A stretch of 16,291 nucleotides of DNA from Thermoplasmata archaeon (GTDB taxonomy: Archaea > Thermoplasmatota > Thermoplasmata > Thermoplasmatales > GCA-001856825), in contig JAKBNO010000049.1 in assembly GCA_021831005.1 (NCBI GenBank), positions 1-16,291 of the forward strand, in the 5' to 3' direction. This document shows positions 6,426-14,186 of the stretch, piece by piece. The translations under genes were made by a program, and so were the position numbers. The notes under the pieces are model-generated. The model saw only the letters and a list, made by a program, of their open reading frames with translations. It did no database searches and had not been told where the DNA came from. Every line of letters starts with the position of its first letter. Positions within the stretch are counted from its first letter, which is position 1.

Positions 6426-8102
6426 GTGAATGAAAGTCAGAGATTGAGGAGATTCGCCTTTCGTGCTCCTAAATTCTACCTAGTATTGCCTCTCATAGTT
6501 GTTCTGATACCCCTCTTCTACTTCACCTCTCTCGACCTGAGATTTACCTTGATCTATACACTCTCAATTGTTAGTCTCATAATCTGGGACTTGCTGTCTC
6601 CAAGAATATTTAAATTCAAATTCCCCCCTCCGAGAGTCCTCTTTCTGAACGTTGTCAGCCTCTACTTCGCGACAATCTTTTATCTGATAGTCATCGCCTT
6701 TCATTTCCTTAGGCCGCCGCTTGCGTTGCTTGTCTCGATTACTTCCATCCCATTCCTACGCACAATGGTCTACATAACATTCACCAACAGGAATGTAGTT
6801 CTGATTCACACGATCGCGATATCATTTTCTCTTTTCTTCTCCCTCTACATAGTCCTGCTCGACCCGAAGTACACAATCTTCATTCTACCGCTGGTTCTAT
6901 CGTCGATAGTATACGCACTTGCTTCCCACCTCTTCGTCAAGCTGACAGTTTCCAAGTTCGTCAAGGAATTCTCCACGGATCCGATAAAGATACTCAGAGA
7001 GTTCGTCAATACCGTCACCACGGAGATATCTTATAATGTCATTCTCAAGAAGTTCTTTGAGGACATGTATACAACGCTAGCACCACGTGAGATATCACTT
7101 CTCAGGATGAAATCTGAGAGTCAGAATCTGACAATGGTCTTTCCATACGTACACCCTGGACCACTTGGTGATCTAGGGAGCTCCAACATCACAGCAAAAC
7201 TCCAGAAAAATCACGAGGACCAGAGGCTTCTGGTGTTCCACACAACCACGACCCATGATGATAACTGTGCGGGAGACTCTGAGATGGATAAAATCTCAAA
7301 GGTGATAGGCGAAAGTGGAAAAGAGTCTACTTACTGTTACGAACCATACTTTGGAAAGTATCTTACTTTCTTACCTCTTGGAGATGGAGGTATCTTCTTC
7401 ATCTCCCCTGACGACCCAAGGTTTGATGATGTAAAGATTACAGAAGGAAGAAAAATTGTCCGAAAAGCAAAATTGCTAGGACTCAAGTGGGCCGTTACCA
7501 TAGACCAGCACAACAACAATATGGACGAACCGAAAGAACTTGAAGACATTTCGTACCTTCTCGAAGAAGTTGAACAGGCTGTCAAGAGCAGGAAGAGCAA
7601 GAAAACTATATTGGTGGCCTACAGCAGATCCGTCCCGGAGTACAAAGATATCGGACCTGGTGGAATCGCTTTTGTTTCCATTTCTATCGGTTCGAAGAAA
7701 ATTGCAATCATTGTGTTCGATGGAAATAACATGGAATATGAGTTCAGACAAAAAGTGGAGAGTTCACTGGATGGATACGACAAGATATTGGTTTGCACAA
7801 CAGACAATCACATTGTCAACACAAACGGCCTCAACGTGAACCCAGTTGGAAGATTCTCAGACCAGGACGAAATCGTGAAAATCGTGAAGAAGCTTGAGGA
7901 GGATACACTGAATCCGAAGGAAGTAAGAATGGAATACGTGAAAAGAGACATCTGGCTAAAAGTGGCTGGAGAGAATCAATGGGCCAAGATAAATTCCATA
8001 ATCAAAAGCTCCGCAAACAGGGCAAAGGTGCTCAGCGTTGCCTCCATAGTTGTTTCCATTGCGCTTTCGCTTATCATTTTCAAGATAATACCGCTTCCTT
8101 GA
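6426..8102 (+). CDS. DUF2070 family archaeal membrane protein
   Basis: A 558-residue protein of the uncharacterised archaeal DUF2070 family. About six membrane segments fill residues 17-171, then a soluble domain spans about 180-530, and one final membrane helix lies at 535-553. The soluble domain holds the motifs that led to the family call: YVHPGPLGDLGSSN (241-254), FHTTTTHDDN (271-280), TIDQHNNN (358-365), GPGG (410-413) and CTTDNH (457-462). The repeated His/Asp/Asn motifs look like metal ligands, so a membrane-anchored hydrolase is possible, but no activity is known to me for the family. The start is GTG at 6426, favoured by a TATA box at leaderless distance. It has its own promoter and terminator, so it need not work with the upstream glycosyltransferase module. 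Family call fairly sure, function unknown. Confidence 0.82.
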   Translation: MNESQRLRRFAFRAPKFYLVLPLIVVLIPLFYFTSLDLRFTLIYTLSIVSLIIWDLLSPRIFKFKFPPPRVLFLNVVSLYFATIFYLIVIAFHFLRPPLALLVSITSIPFLRTMVYITFTNRNVVLIHTIAISFSLFFSLYIVLLDPKYTIFILPLVLSSIVYALASHLFVKLTVSKFVKEFSTDPIKILREFVNTVTTEISYNVILKKFFEDMYTTLAPREISLLRMKSESQNLTMVFPYVHPGPLGDLGSSNITAKLQKNHEDQRLLVFHTTTTHDDNCAGDSEMDKISKVIGESGKESTYCYEPYFGKYLTFLPLGDGGIFFISPDDPRFDDVKITEGRKIVRKAKLLGLKWAVTIDQHNNNMDEPKELEDISYLLEEVEQAVKSRKSKKTILVAYSRSVPEYKDIGPGGIAFVSISIGSKKIAIIVFDGNNMEYEFRQKVESSLDGYDKILVCTTDNHIVNTNGLNVNPVGRFSDQDEIVKIVKKLEEDTLNPKEVRMEYVKRDIWLKVAGENQWAKINSIIKSSANRAKVLSVASIVVSIALSLIIFKIIPLP

Positions 8103-8104
8103 AA

Positions 8105-8114
8105 GTCTTTTTTT
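8105..8114 (+). terminator. Oligo-T terminator after the DUF2070 gene
   Basis: A run of seven T (8108-8114) begins 6 nt after the stop codon. Archaeal RNA polymerase terminates at such T tracts without needing a hairpin. A short inverted repeat, GAGAC-A-GTCTC at 8116-8126, lies just downstream and may contribute. Confidence 0.6.
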
Positions 8115-8160
8115 GGAGACAGTCTCTTATGGGTCGAAATTTCTGCCTAACGGACAAACC

Positions 8161-8171
8161 ATTTTTTATAA
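8161..8171 (+). promoter_or_regulatory. TATA box for topA, leaderless spacing
   Basis: ATTTTTTATAA is centred about 25 nt before the GTG at 8192, the spacing expected if transcription begins at the start codon. A GAGG at 8184-8187 is four nt from the GTG, so a short leader with a weak ribosome binding site cannot be excluded. Confidence 0.65.
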
Positions 8172-8191
8172 GTCATTAACATTGAGGCTCA

Positions 8192-10435
8192 GTGGGAAGC
8201 TTAATTATTGCTGAGAAGTCAAACGTCGCTTTAAGGATAGCCACGGCTTTGAGCGATGGGGGGATTAGCAGGGTGAAAGTAGGCTCATCTACCATATTGA
8301 AGTTCCAAAGAGGCGAGAGCGTGTATTCCGTTCTCTCGCTAAGGGGTCACATAATAGAACTAGACTATCCGAGGGAATACAGCAGCTGGAAGTTGGACAA
8401 TCTTAAACAGCTAGTCAACGTGAAACCTATCGAGAATGTCAAAATCAAGGGTCTTGATGGTGTGCTAAGAAAGCTAGATCAGGAAAATGCCGAAGTGATA
8501 GTTGCGACCGATTACGACCGAGAAGGAGAACTGATTGGAGCCGAGACGCTAAGATTAATGGAAAGGAGCACTGGAATCAGGAGAGCGAGATTTAGTGCCC
8601 TCACAAAATATGATCTGGTTCAATCTTTTGAAAACCTAGCGGAGGTGGACTACAACCTTGCTGAATCAGCAGAAGCGAGACAGTACATTGATCTGATGTG
8701 GGGAGCTGCACTCACCAGATTTTTCAGTATTGCAACTAACAGACTTGGAGCGGAATTCATATCTGTCGGAAGGGTGCAGAGTCCTACACTCACGATCCTT
8801 GTTGAGAAGGAAATGGAAATCAGAACATTTGTTCAGGAGAAATACTATGAACTGAGCATACTAGTCAACGGCGTCAAATTCGGCTATGAAGGAAATCCGA
8901 TCAAGAACAAAGAAGAAGCAGAAAAGTTGCTAGAAATTGTCAAGAAAAACAAAAGCGTTTTGGTGAAGGAAAGGAATGACAAAGATAGGAAAATATACAG
9001 ACCAGTTCCTTTTTCAACCACAGAATTTCTGAGAGATGCAAACAGGATTGGAATACCGGTCGAACGTGCGATGGCTATCGCCGAGACACTTTATCAGCAC
9101 GGCAAGATATCTTATCCGAGGACTGACAACACCGTCTATCCGCGAACCCTTAGCATCAAGTCTATTCTCTCGAATCTTTCTGACTCTTATTTGAAGAAGG
9201 AAGTGGACCATTTGATGACTCACAGCAAACTCTTTCCATCCAGGGGAAGGGTGGAGACGACTGATCATCCGCCTATATATCCCACTTCTTCCCTCAAGAA
9301 GAGCGAGCTGAAGGGAGATTACTTCAAGATTTACGATCTGGTTGCAAGAAGATTCATGGCTACGGTGGCCGAGAATGCGGATGTCCTGGACACTGAATAT
9401 GTAGTTGAGACAGAGGGATTGAAGTTTTTTTATACCGCTTCTAAAGCAATAAATAGAGGGTGGATGGAGTATTACCCGATAGTTTACTATCAAGAGAAGA
9501 AGAATCCCGAATTAACCGTTGGTGAAGAGGTCAGTTTTGTAGATCCGAATGTTGACGAAAAGAACACAAATCCTCCCCCAAGATATTCCCAGGGTTCGCT
9601 ACTCGAAAAGATGGAAAAGGAGCTCCTGGGGACTAAGAGTACGAGGCACGAGATCATTCAGAAACTCTATGATAGGGGTTTCATAGACGGAAATCCAATC
9701 AGGGTGAGACCTCTGGGGATGGCAATGGGAGAATCTCTGATCATGAATTCTGAATCGGTCGCAAGACCAGAAATGACGGCAAAACTTGAACAAGAAATGG
9801 ATCAAATTGCTTCAGGCGCCAAGAAAAAAGACGAAGTCGTAGACGACAGCCGAAACATATTGACAGGGCTCTTGGACGAGCTCGTCAACAAATCCGACAA
9901 GATAAATGAGAAATTCTACGAAACTCTGAGACTTGAGAAGGTCGTGGGAAAATGTCCAAAGTGCGGTTCAGACCTCATAATGGACTATGGGAGCAATGCA
10001 AGATACATTAAGTGCACTGGACCCTCTAACGATTTCTTCCAATTCCTTCCAAGGACTGGAAAGGTAGAAGTTACCGACGAAAAATGTCCCGTATGTGGAC
10101 TGTTCCTAATCAAGGTGATAAGGAAAGGAGAGCGACCAGAAACCAGGTGTGTGGACAACAAGTGTGATTACAACACCAGCAGGGAGAATTTCGGAAAGTG
10201 TCCGTCAGATGGAGGAAATCTGGTGCTGAGAAGAAGCAGGATGAACACCAGATTCATCGGATGCTCGAATTATCCAAACTGCAAGGTGACACTTTCTATC
10301 CCTCAGAAGGTCGATCTGATTCCAACGGACAAGAAGTGTCCAGTGGATGGTTTCCCAATCGCGATTTTCAAGTTTGCTCGAAATGAAACTGAACAGTGTC
10401 TGAATTCAAGATGCTCTTCCAGAGCCAGTAAATGA
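8192..10435 (+). CDS. topA: DNA topoisomerase I, type IA
   Basis: A type IA topoisomerase that relaxes negatively supercoiled DNA by single-strand passage. The N-terminal Toprim domain has E8 (SLIIAEKS) and the metal-binding acidic motif D107/D109/E111 in ATDYDREGE. SVGRVQSPTL (191-200) is the conserved core motif. The catalytic tyrosine is Y308 in GKISYPRTDN, with R310. From residue 588 the C-terminus carries four zinc-ribbon units: CPKC...CTGPSND, CPVC...CVDNKC, CPSDG...CSNYPNC and CPVDG...CLNSRC. Only the second keeps four cysteines; the first lacks the last one and the third and fourth have Asp at the second position. The 747-residue length is normal for archaeal enzymes, and there is no helicase domain, so it is not reverse gyrase. 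The start is GTG at 8192, which gives the conserved Toprim opening and suits the leaderless promoter. It precedes smc-scpA on the same strand. Confidence 0.96.
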   Translation: MGSLIIAEKSNVALRIATALSDGGISRVKVGSSTILKFQRGESVYSVLSLRGHIIELDYPREYSSWKLDNLKQLVNVKPIENVKIKGLDGVLRKLDQENAEVIVATDYDREGELIGAETLRLMERSTGIRRARFSALTKYDLVQSFENLAEVDYNLAESAEARQYIDLMWGAALTRFFSIATNRLGAEFISVGRVQSPTLTILVEKEMEIRTFVQEKYYELSILVNGVKFGYEGNPIKNKEEAEKLLEIVKKNKSVLVKERNDKDRKIYRPVPFSTTEFLRDANRIGIPVERAMAIAETLYQHGKISYPRTDNTVYPRTLSIKSILSNLSDSYLKKEVDHLMTHSKLFPSRGRVETTDHPPIYPTSSLKKSELKGDYFKIYDLVARRFMATVAENADVLDTEYVVETEGLKFFYTASKAINRGWMEYYPIVYYQEKKNPELTVGEEVSFVDPNVDEKNTNPPPRYSQGSLLEKMEKELLGTKSTRHEIIQKLYDRGFIDGNPIRVRPLGMAMGESLIMNSESVARPEMTAKLEQEMDQIASGAKKKDEVVDDSRNILTGLLDELVNKSDKINEKFYETLRLEKVVGKCPKCGSDLIMDYGSNARYIKCTGPSNDFFQFLPRTGKVEVTDEKCPVCGLFLIKVIRKGERPETRCVDNKCDYNTSRENFGKCPSDGGNLVLRRSRMNTRFIGCSNYPNCKVTLSIPQKVDLIPTDKKCPVDGFPIAIFKFARNETEQCLNSRCSSRASK

Positions 10436-10470
10436 AGGACAAATCCATCTTCAACTTCATTCGACGTATA

Positions 10471-10505
10471 ACAAATTTGTAATTATCCCAAATATCAACT
10501 ATTTG
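10471..10505. repeat. Two CAAAT/ATTTG dyads, possible operator or terminator
   Basis: ACAAATTTGT at 10471-10480 is a perfect 10-nt palindrome. CAAATA (10489-10494) and TATTTG (10500-10505) form a perfect 6-bp inverted repeat around TCAAC. Both dyads use the half-site CAAAT, and their centres are 21.5 bp apart, about two helical turns. They lie 36-70 nt after topA, so a role in topA transcript ending is as possible as regulator binding. Confidence 0.4.
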
Positions 10506-10609
10506 TCTGCCAGATAGAAAAATAATTAGATTAGATTGGTAAATTTCGTTTTAAAAAGTGTAGACGTGTCCTGTAGGAGAACTCAATTTAGTCTTCCCTT
10601 TGGTGACAG

Positions 10610-10627
10610 AAAAATATATATATAAAG
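10610..10627 (+). promoter_or_regulatory. Likely smc promoter TATA region
   Basis: AAAAATATATATATAAAG is the strongest TATA-like tract in the gap. Transcription would begin near 10645, leaving a leader of about 30 nt before ATG 10677. A second candidate, CATATAA at 10644-10650, is about 29 nt before that ATG and would give a leaderless mRNA. The two cannot be ranked from sequence alone. Confidence 0.55.
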
Positions 10628-10666
10628 TATGACATATTGATGCCATATAACAGACAACTGTCATAC
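10627..10666. repeat. Inverted repeat at the smc promoter, candidate operator
   Basis: GTATGACA (10627-10634) and TGTCATAC (10659-10666) are perfect 8-bp inverted arms separated by 24 nt, and they bracket the proposed start of transcription. GACA-AC-TGTC (10653-10662) is a nested dyad sharing the right arm, and a further TGACA sits at 10604-10608 on the other side of the TATA tract. Confidence 0.45.
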
Positions 10667-10676
10667 CGTGATTAAA

Positions 10677-13600
10677 ATGTTCCTAAAAAGAATTGAAATG
10701 GAGAACTTCAAGTCATTTGGAAGAAAGACAGTCGTAGACTTTAGATCAGGTTATACATCTGTAACTGGACCGAATGCTTCTGGAAAGAGCAACATTGGCG
10801 ATGCATTATTGTTTGTTCTCGGAACCAAGAGCAACAAATCACTTAGAGCCCAGAAGTTGACGGATCTTATTCACAGGAACCAGTCCGGAAAACCTTCTCC
10901 GTATCTAAAGGCAAGCGTCACTTTTGATAACACTGATAAGTTAGTGCCTCTCGACTCCAACGAAGTCACCTTCACACGAATGGTGAAACTTTCAGAAAAC
11001 AACGATCAGGATTATTCATCATATTACTACATCAATGATGACCGGGCAAGACTGCAGGATTTCGAATACCTCCTCGAGAAGGTAAAGATTTTCGCAGACG
11101 GTTATAATTTCGTTAGACAGGGAGACATAACAGGTATAGTAGAAATGACTCCCCTGGAGAGACGAGAGATCCTCGAAGAAGTAGGTGGAATTTCAGTTTA
11201 CAATACTGAAATAGATAGAGCCAACAACGAGAAAGATAAAACCAGAGAAAACATGGTAACAGTTCAAGCTCTTGTTGCAGAGTTGTCTGGACGAGTGGAA
11301 CTGTTGACGAAAGAAAAGGAACAGGCAGAGGCATATATTACTAAGAAGAAGGAAATTGAGAAGGACGAATCAATAATTCTCTTCCGGAAGAAGGCAGACA
11401 CAGAAAGTGAAATCACTACAATAAAAGAGCAGATGGAAAAGATCAGCCAGGAAATAAAAACAGCTGACGAGAAAGTGAAAGAATTGATTGCAAGGGGGGA
11501 CGATCTGGACAAGAAGATTGAATCCCTCAAGGAAAACAATAAGGAACTCGAAGAGTTCCAGAAGATCAAGAATGATCTTGACGCAAGCAAGATCAATTAT
11601 GCAAAGATAAACATGGAGCACGAGAATCTTCAAGGGACAATATCGCAGATCAAGAAGGAAATTTCAGAGCTCTCTTCTAGAAAAAAGAAACTGGAGAGCG
11701 ACGTCAAGCAAAGCGAATCAAAGGTAAAATCTCTTGAAGTCGAACTGAAGACGAAGAGTGACGAATTGAGGGAGCTAGAACTGAGTATCCAGGACATGGA
11801 GAACAGATCAGCAACCTCTGTTGACAAGTTCGAGGATCTTACCAAAGCAATGAACGATATCAACAAGCAAAAGGAAGATACCCTCAACGAACTTGCAAAA
11901 CACAAGTCAAATCTTTCATCCATCCAGGCAAGGAACACCGGAGTGATGGAAGAGATTTCGAAAATAGAGGAAGAGATTGCAAACCTTGATTTTTCGATAA
12001 AAGATGCAGACTGGAGATCCAAGAATCTCAAGAAGGGAATCCCCCAGGGGGAAGACTTCAACAAGGCATACCTCGAAACGAAAAACAAGATCGAAAAGTT
12101 GAGGAGAGACGAGGTAGATATCACAACCCAGATTGAGAAAGTGGAGAGCGAAGTCGGTAAGGTACAGGGGGTCAAACTCTCTGGGGTCTCAGAGAGCATA
12201 AATTTCATCAACATTGAATCAGCAAACGGAAATCTGAAGGGAATAAAGGGCACAGTGGATTCCCTAATTTCCTATTCCCCAGAAAACGAAAAAGCGGTGA
12301 GGGCAGCTGGAGGCGGAAGATTATCCAGCATAGTCGTGGAGAGGGATGAAGACGCACAATCTGCCATCGAGTTACTCAAGAGAAAGGGAAGGGGGAGACT
12401 CACATTTCTACCTCTCAACAAGATCATTCCCCTGAGACCGAGAGGCAAGGCAGTCATGCTATCCCAGGACAAGTCTACAATGGGCTTCCTTTCCGAAAAG
12501 ATAAGCGCAAGCGACTCTTTAAAAGACATTGTCAGTTACGTTTTCTCCGATACTCTGCTTGTCAGTGATATGAAGGTCGCAAGAGAGGTCATGGGAGGGG
12601 TGAGGATAGTTACTTTGGACGGCGATCTCATAGATCCTAGCAATGCAATGACAGGCGGTACACTTCCAAAGAGGGAGATAGGGAAGGATCTAGAAGGTCT
12701 CACCTCTAAACTTTCAGCACTGAAGGGTAGAAGGGTAGAGATAAGAAACGAATTGTCACTCCTGGATAATGAACTCAGAAGTCTTGCAGAGAAAATAAAC
12801 AAGGCTCATGTTGAGGTTGGAAAGAACGAGGGAGAATACACTCAAATAGTTAACAGAAAGAAGGAACTTGAAGAGCAGCTCAGGAAAAAGAAGGGTTATC
12901 TAGATGAAAGAAAGAAACTGCTCGAGTTGGGTTCCAAGGATGAGCAGATAGAAAACGGTGCAATCGAGCAGATAAATTCTGAATTAGTCATCATAGGTTC
13001 AAAGGTAGACAAGATAAATTCCGACAAGGACAAGGCAATGGACAAGAAGACCAGGGAAGAAATAAGATTGATGAAGCAGAAACTGGGAGAATTGAAGACA
13101 ATCGTGGAGGAGAAGTTGAAATTCCTCAACGAGCAGAAGATGGTCCTCAGTGGACTGAAGGCAAACCACGATTCAGTTGAAGAATCCATTGAAACAAAAC
13201 AGGACGAACTCTCAACCAACAAGAAATCATCAGACTCAATGGAGGAATCGCTAGACAAGGTGAAGTCAGAACTAGACACTCTGTCATCAATGTTCCAGTC
13301 AAAGGAAGGGAAATTGAAGAAGAGAGGCGACGAAATCGAAAGCATCACAAACGAGAGGTTCAAGATTAGGTCCGAGGTTGATTCAAAAATCACCATAAAG
13401 AAGACGAAGATGGATTTCCTGCTGTCCCTACAAGCTAAGATGGAGGATGCATCCCAGCGGGTAGGAGAGATCAGCAAGACGATAGAGGAGAAGAAATACG
13501 AAATAATCGAAGACAAGAGATCGCTTGAGGAAATAAAGAAGGAAATAAATGTTCTAGAGAACCAACTGCACGAGATGGAACCGATCAACCTCAAGAGCAT

Positions 13601-14186
13601 CAATGATTATGCAGAGGAGAAGGGAAGACTCGACGAATTGCTAAGCAAGAGGGACCGCCTGGATGAGGAAATGAAGAAACTGGGCGAGCTCGAAGCAAAA
13701 CTCGAGGAACAAAAGAAGGTGGTATTCCTCGAAGTGTTCGAAGCGGTCAATAAGAACTTCATCTCAATCTATAAGGAACTCACGAACGGAGGAGACGGCT
13801 ATCTCCTCCTTGAAAATATTACAAACCCATTCCAGGGTGGTCTAGCGATCAAGGCTTCATCCAAGGGTAAGAAGGTGGACAACCTTGCGTCCCTCAGTGG
13901 TGGGGAAAAGAGCATCGCTGCGCTATCGTTGATTATAGCGATCCAGAACTACGATCCTTCTCCAATCTACTTCATGGATGAAGTGGACATGTTCCTGGAT
14001 GGGGTTAATGCAGAGAACGTCGGAAGGCTGTTCCGTAGAAATTCTGAGAGCGCACAGATCATTGCAGTCACGCTAAGAAAAGCTACGATGAAGTACGCCC
14101 ACCAGATCATAGGTGTAACGTTCCAGGACAAGAACAGTACGGTGTTTATGAAGGAACTTGAGGCAGAGGAGGCGACTCCCGCATGA
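10677..14186 (+). CDS. smc: Chromosome segregation ATPase SMC
   Basis: SMC forms the V-shaped dimeric ATPase of the prokaryotic condensin that organises and segregates the chromosome. Numbering from ATG 10677 (1169 residues), it has the N-terminal head with Walker A GPNASGKSN (31-39) and the Q-loop region NFVRQGDITGIV. A coiled coil runs from about 160 to 500, then the hinge (about 515-660) with GIKGTVDSLI, AAGGGRLSSIVV and RGRLTFLPLNKI, and a returning coil to about 1020. The C-terminal head has the signature LSGGEKS (1073-1079) and Walker B IYFMDEVDMFLD with D1101/E1102. Walker A has Ala where most SMCs have Gly. ATG 10677 gives the family start MFLKRIEMENFKSFG and has GTGAT at 10668-10672 as a possible ribosome binding site; the in-frame GTG at 10668 would add three residues. 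Its stop overlaps scpA as ATGA. Confidence 0.96.
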   Translation: MFLKRIEMENFKSFGRKTVVDFRSGYTSVTGPNASGKSNIGDALLFVLGTKSNKSLRAQKLTDLIHRNQSGKPSPYLKASVTFDNTDKLVPLDSNEVTFTRMVKLSENNDQDYSSYYYINDDRARLQDFEYLLEKVKIFADGYNFVRQGDITGIVEMTPLERREILEEVGGISVYNTEIDRANNEKDKTRENMVTVQALVAELSGRVELLTKEKEQAEAYITKKKEIEKDESIILFRKKADTESEITTIKEQMEKISQEIKTADEKVKELIARGDDLDKKIESLKENNKELEEFQKIKNDLDASKINYAKINMEHENLQGTISQIKKEISELSSRKKKLESDVKQSESKVKSLEVELKTKSDELRELELSIQDMENRSATSVDKFEDLTKAMNDINKQKEDTLNELAKHKSNLSSIQARNTGVMEEISKIEEEIANLDFSIKDADWRSKNLKKGIPQGEDFNKAYLETKNKIEKLRRDEVDITTQIEKVESEVGKVQGVKLSGVSESINFINIESANGNLKGIKGTVDSLISYSPENEKAVRAAGGGRLSSIVVERDEDAQSAIELLKRKGRGRLTFLPLNKIIPLRPRGKAVMLSQDKSTMGFLSEKISASDSLKDIVSYVFSDTLLVSDMKVAREVMGGVRIVTLDGDLIDPSNAMTGGTLPKREIGKDLEGLTSKLSALKGRRVEIRNELSLLDNELRSLAEKINKAHVEVGKNEGEYTQIVNRKKELEEQLRKKKGYLDERKKLLELGSKDEQIENGAIEQINSELVIIGSKVDKINSDKDKAMDKKTREEIRLMKQKLGELKTIVEEKLKFLNEQKMVLSGLKANHDSVEESIETKQDELSTNKKSSDSMEESLDKVKSELDTLSSMFQSKEGKLKKRGDEIESITNERFKIRSEVDSKITIKKTKMDFLLSLQAKMEDASQRVGEISKTIEEKKYEIIEDKRSLEEIKKEINVLENQLHEMEPINLKSINDYAEEKGRLDELLSKRDRLDEEMKKLGELEAKLEEQKKVVFLEVFEAVNKNFISIYKELTNGGDGYLLLENITNPFQGGLAIKASSKGKKVDNLASLSGGEKSIAALSLIIAIQNYDPSPIYFMDEVDMFLDGVNAENVGRLFRRNSESAQIIAVTLRKATMKYAHQIIGVTFQDKNSTVFMKELEAEEATPA
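14166..14172 (+). promoter_or_regulatory. Shine-Dalgarno site for scpA inside smc
   Basis: GAGGAGG lies ten nt before the scpA ATG, within the last codons of smc. It is the best ribosome binding site match in the window and supports translation of scpA from the smc mRNA by coupled or fresh initiation. Confidence 0.6.

Larger units (their letters stand above)
10436..10676. other. Regulatory gap between topA and smc
   Basis: This is the longest non-coding stretch in the window. I see no tRNA, rRNA, convincing small ORF or T-run terminator. It holds a palindrome (10471-10480), a short hairpin-like dyad (10489-10505), a tandem ATTAGATTAGATT (10525-10537), the smc TATA region (10610-10627 and 10644-10650) and TGACA/TGTCA elements around it, listed separately. 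Confidence 0.6.

Noticed and set aside
6112..6429. Out-of-frame plus-strand frame of 105 codons in the UPF0104 gene
   Set aside because: The overlapping frame holds clear family motifs and membrane helices; this one has none.
8116..8126. GAGAC-A-GTCTC inverted repeat upstream of topA
   Set aside because: Five-bp arms with a one-nt centre are weak; kept only as a note under the terminator.
9014..9493. Minus-strand frame of 159 codons inside topA
   Set aside because: It is a shadow of the topoisomerase core that includes the catalytic tyrosine region; no motif of its own.
8192..10435. Reverse gyrase
   Set aside because: Only the type IA topoisomerase part is present; there is no helicase-like N-terminal domain, so hyperthermophily cannot be inferred from it.
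10525..10537. ATTAGATTAGATT tandem repeat
   Set aside because: Only two units in AT-rich DNA; likely chance.
10436..10676. Possible replication origin between topA and smc
   Set aside because: The gap is AT-rich with dyads, but I see no archaeal origin recognition box (G-rich ORB-like repeats) and no orc1/cdc6 gene nearby.
10436..10676. Possible tRNA or small RNA gene in the gap
   Set aside because: No GGTTCGAATCC-like T arm, acceptor pairing or other RNA signature could be found by eye.
11630..12253. Minus-strand open frame of 207 codons opposite smc
   Set aside because: Same cause as the other smc antisense frame; no promoter or recognisable domain.
12896..13603. Long open frame on the minus strand (235 codons) opposite smc
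   Set aside because: It is antisense to the SMC coiled coil, and its Ser/Phe/Leu-rich composition is what the reverse complement of Glu/Lys-rich coil codons gives. No family motif.
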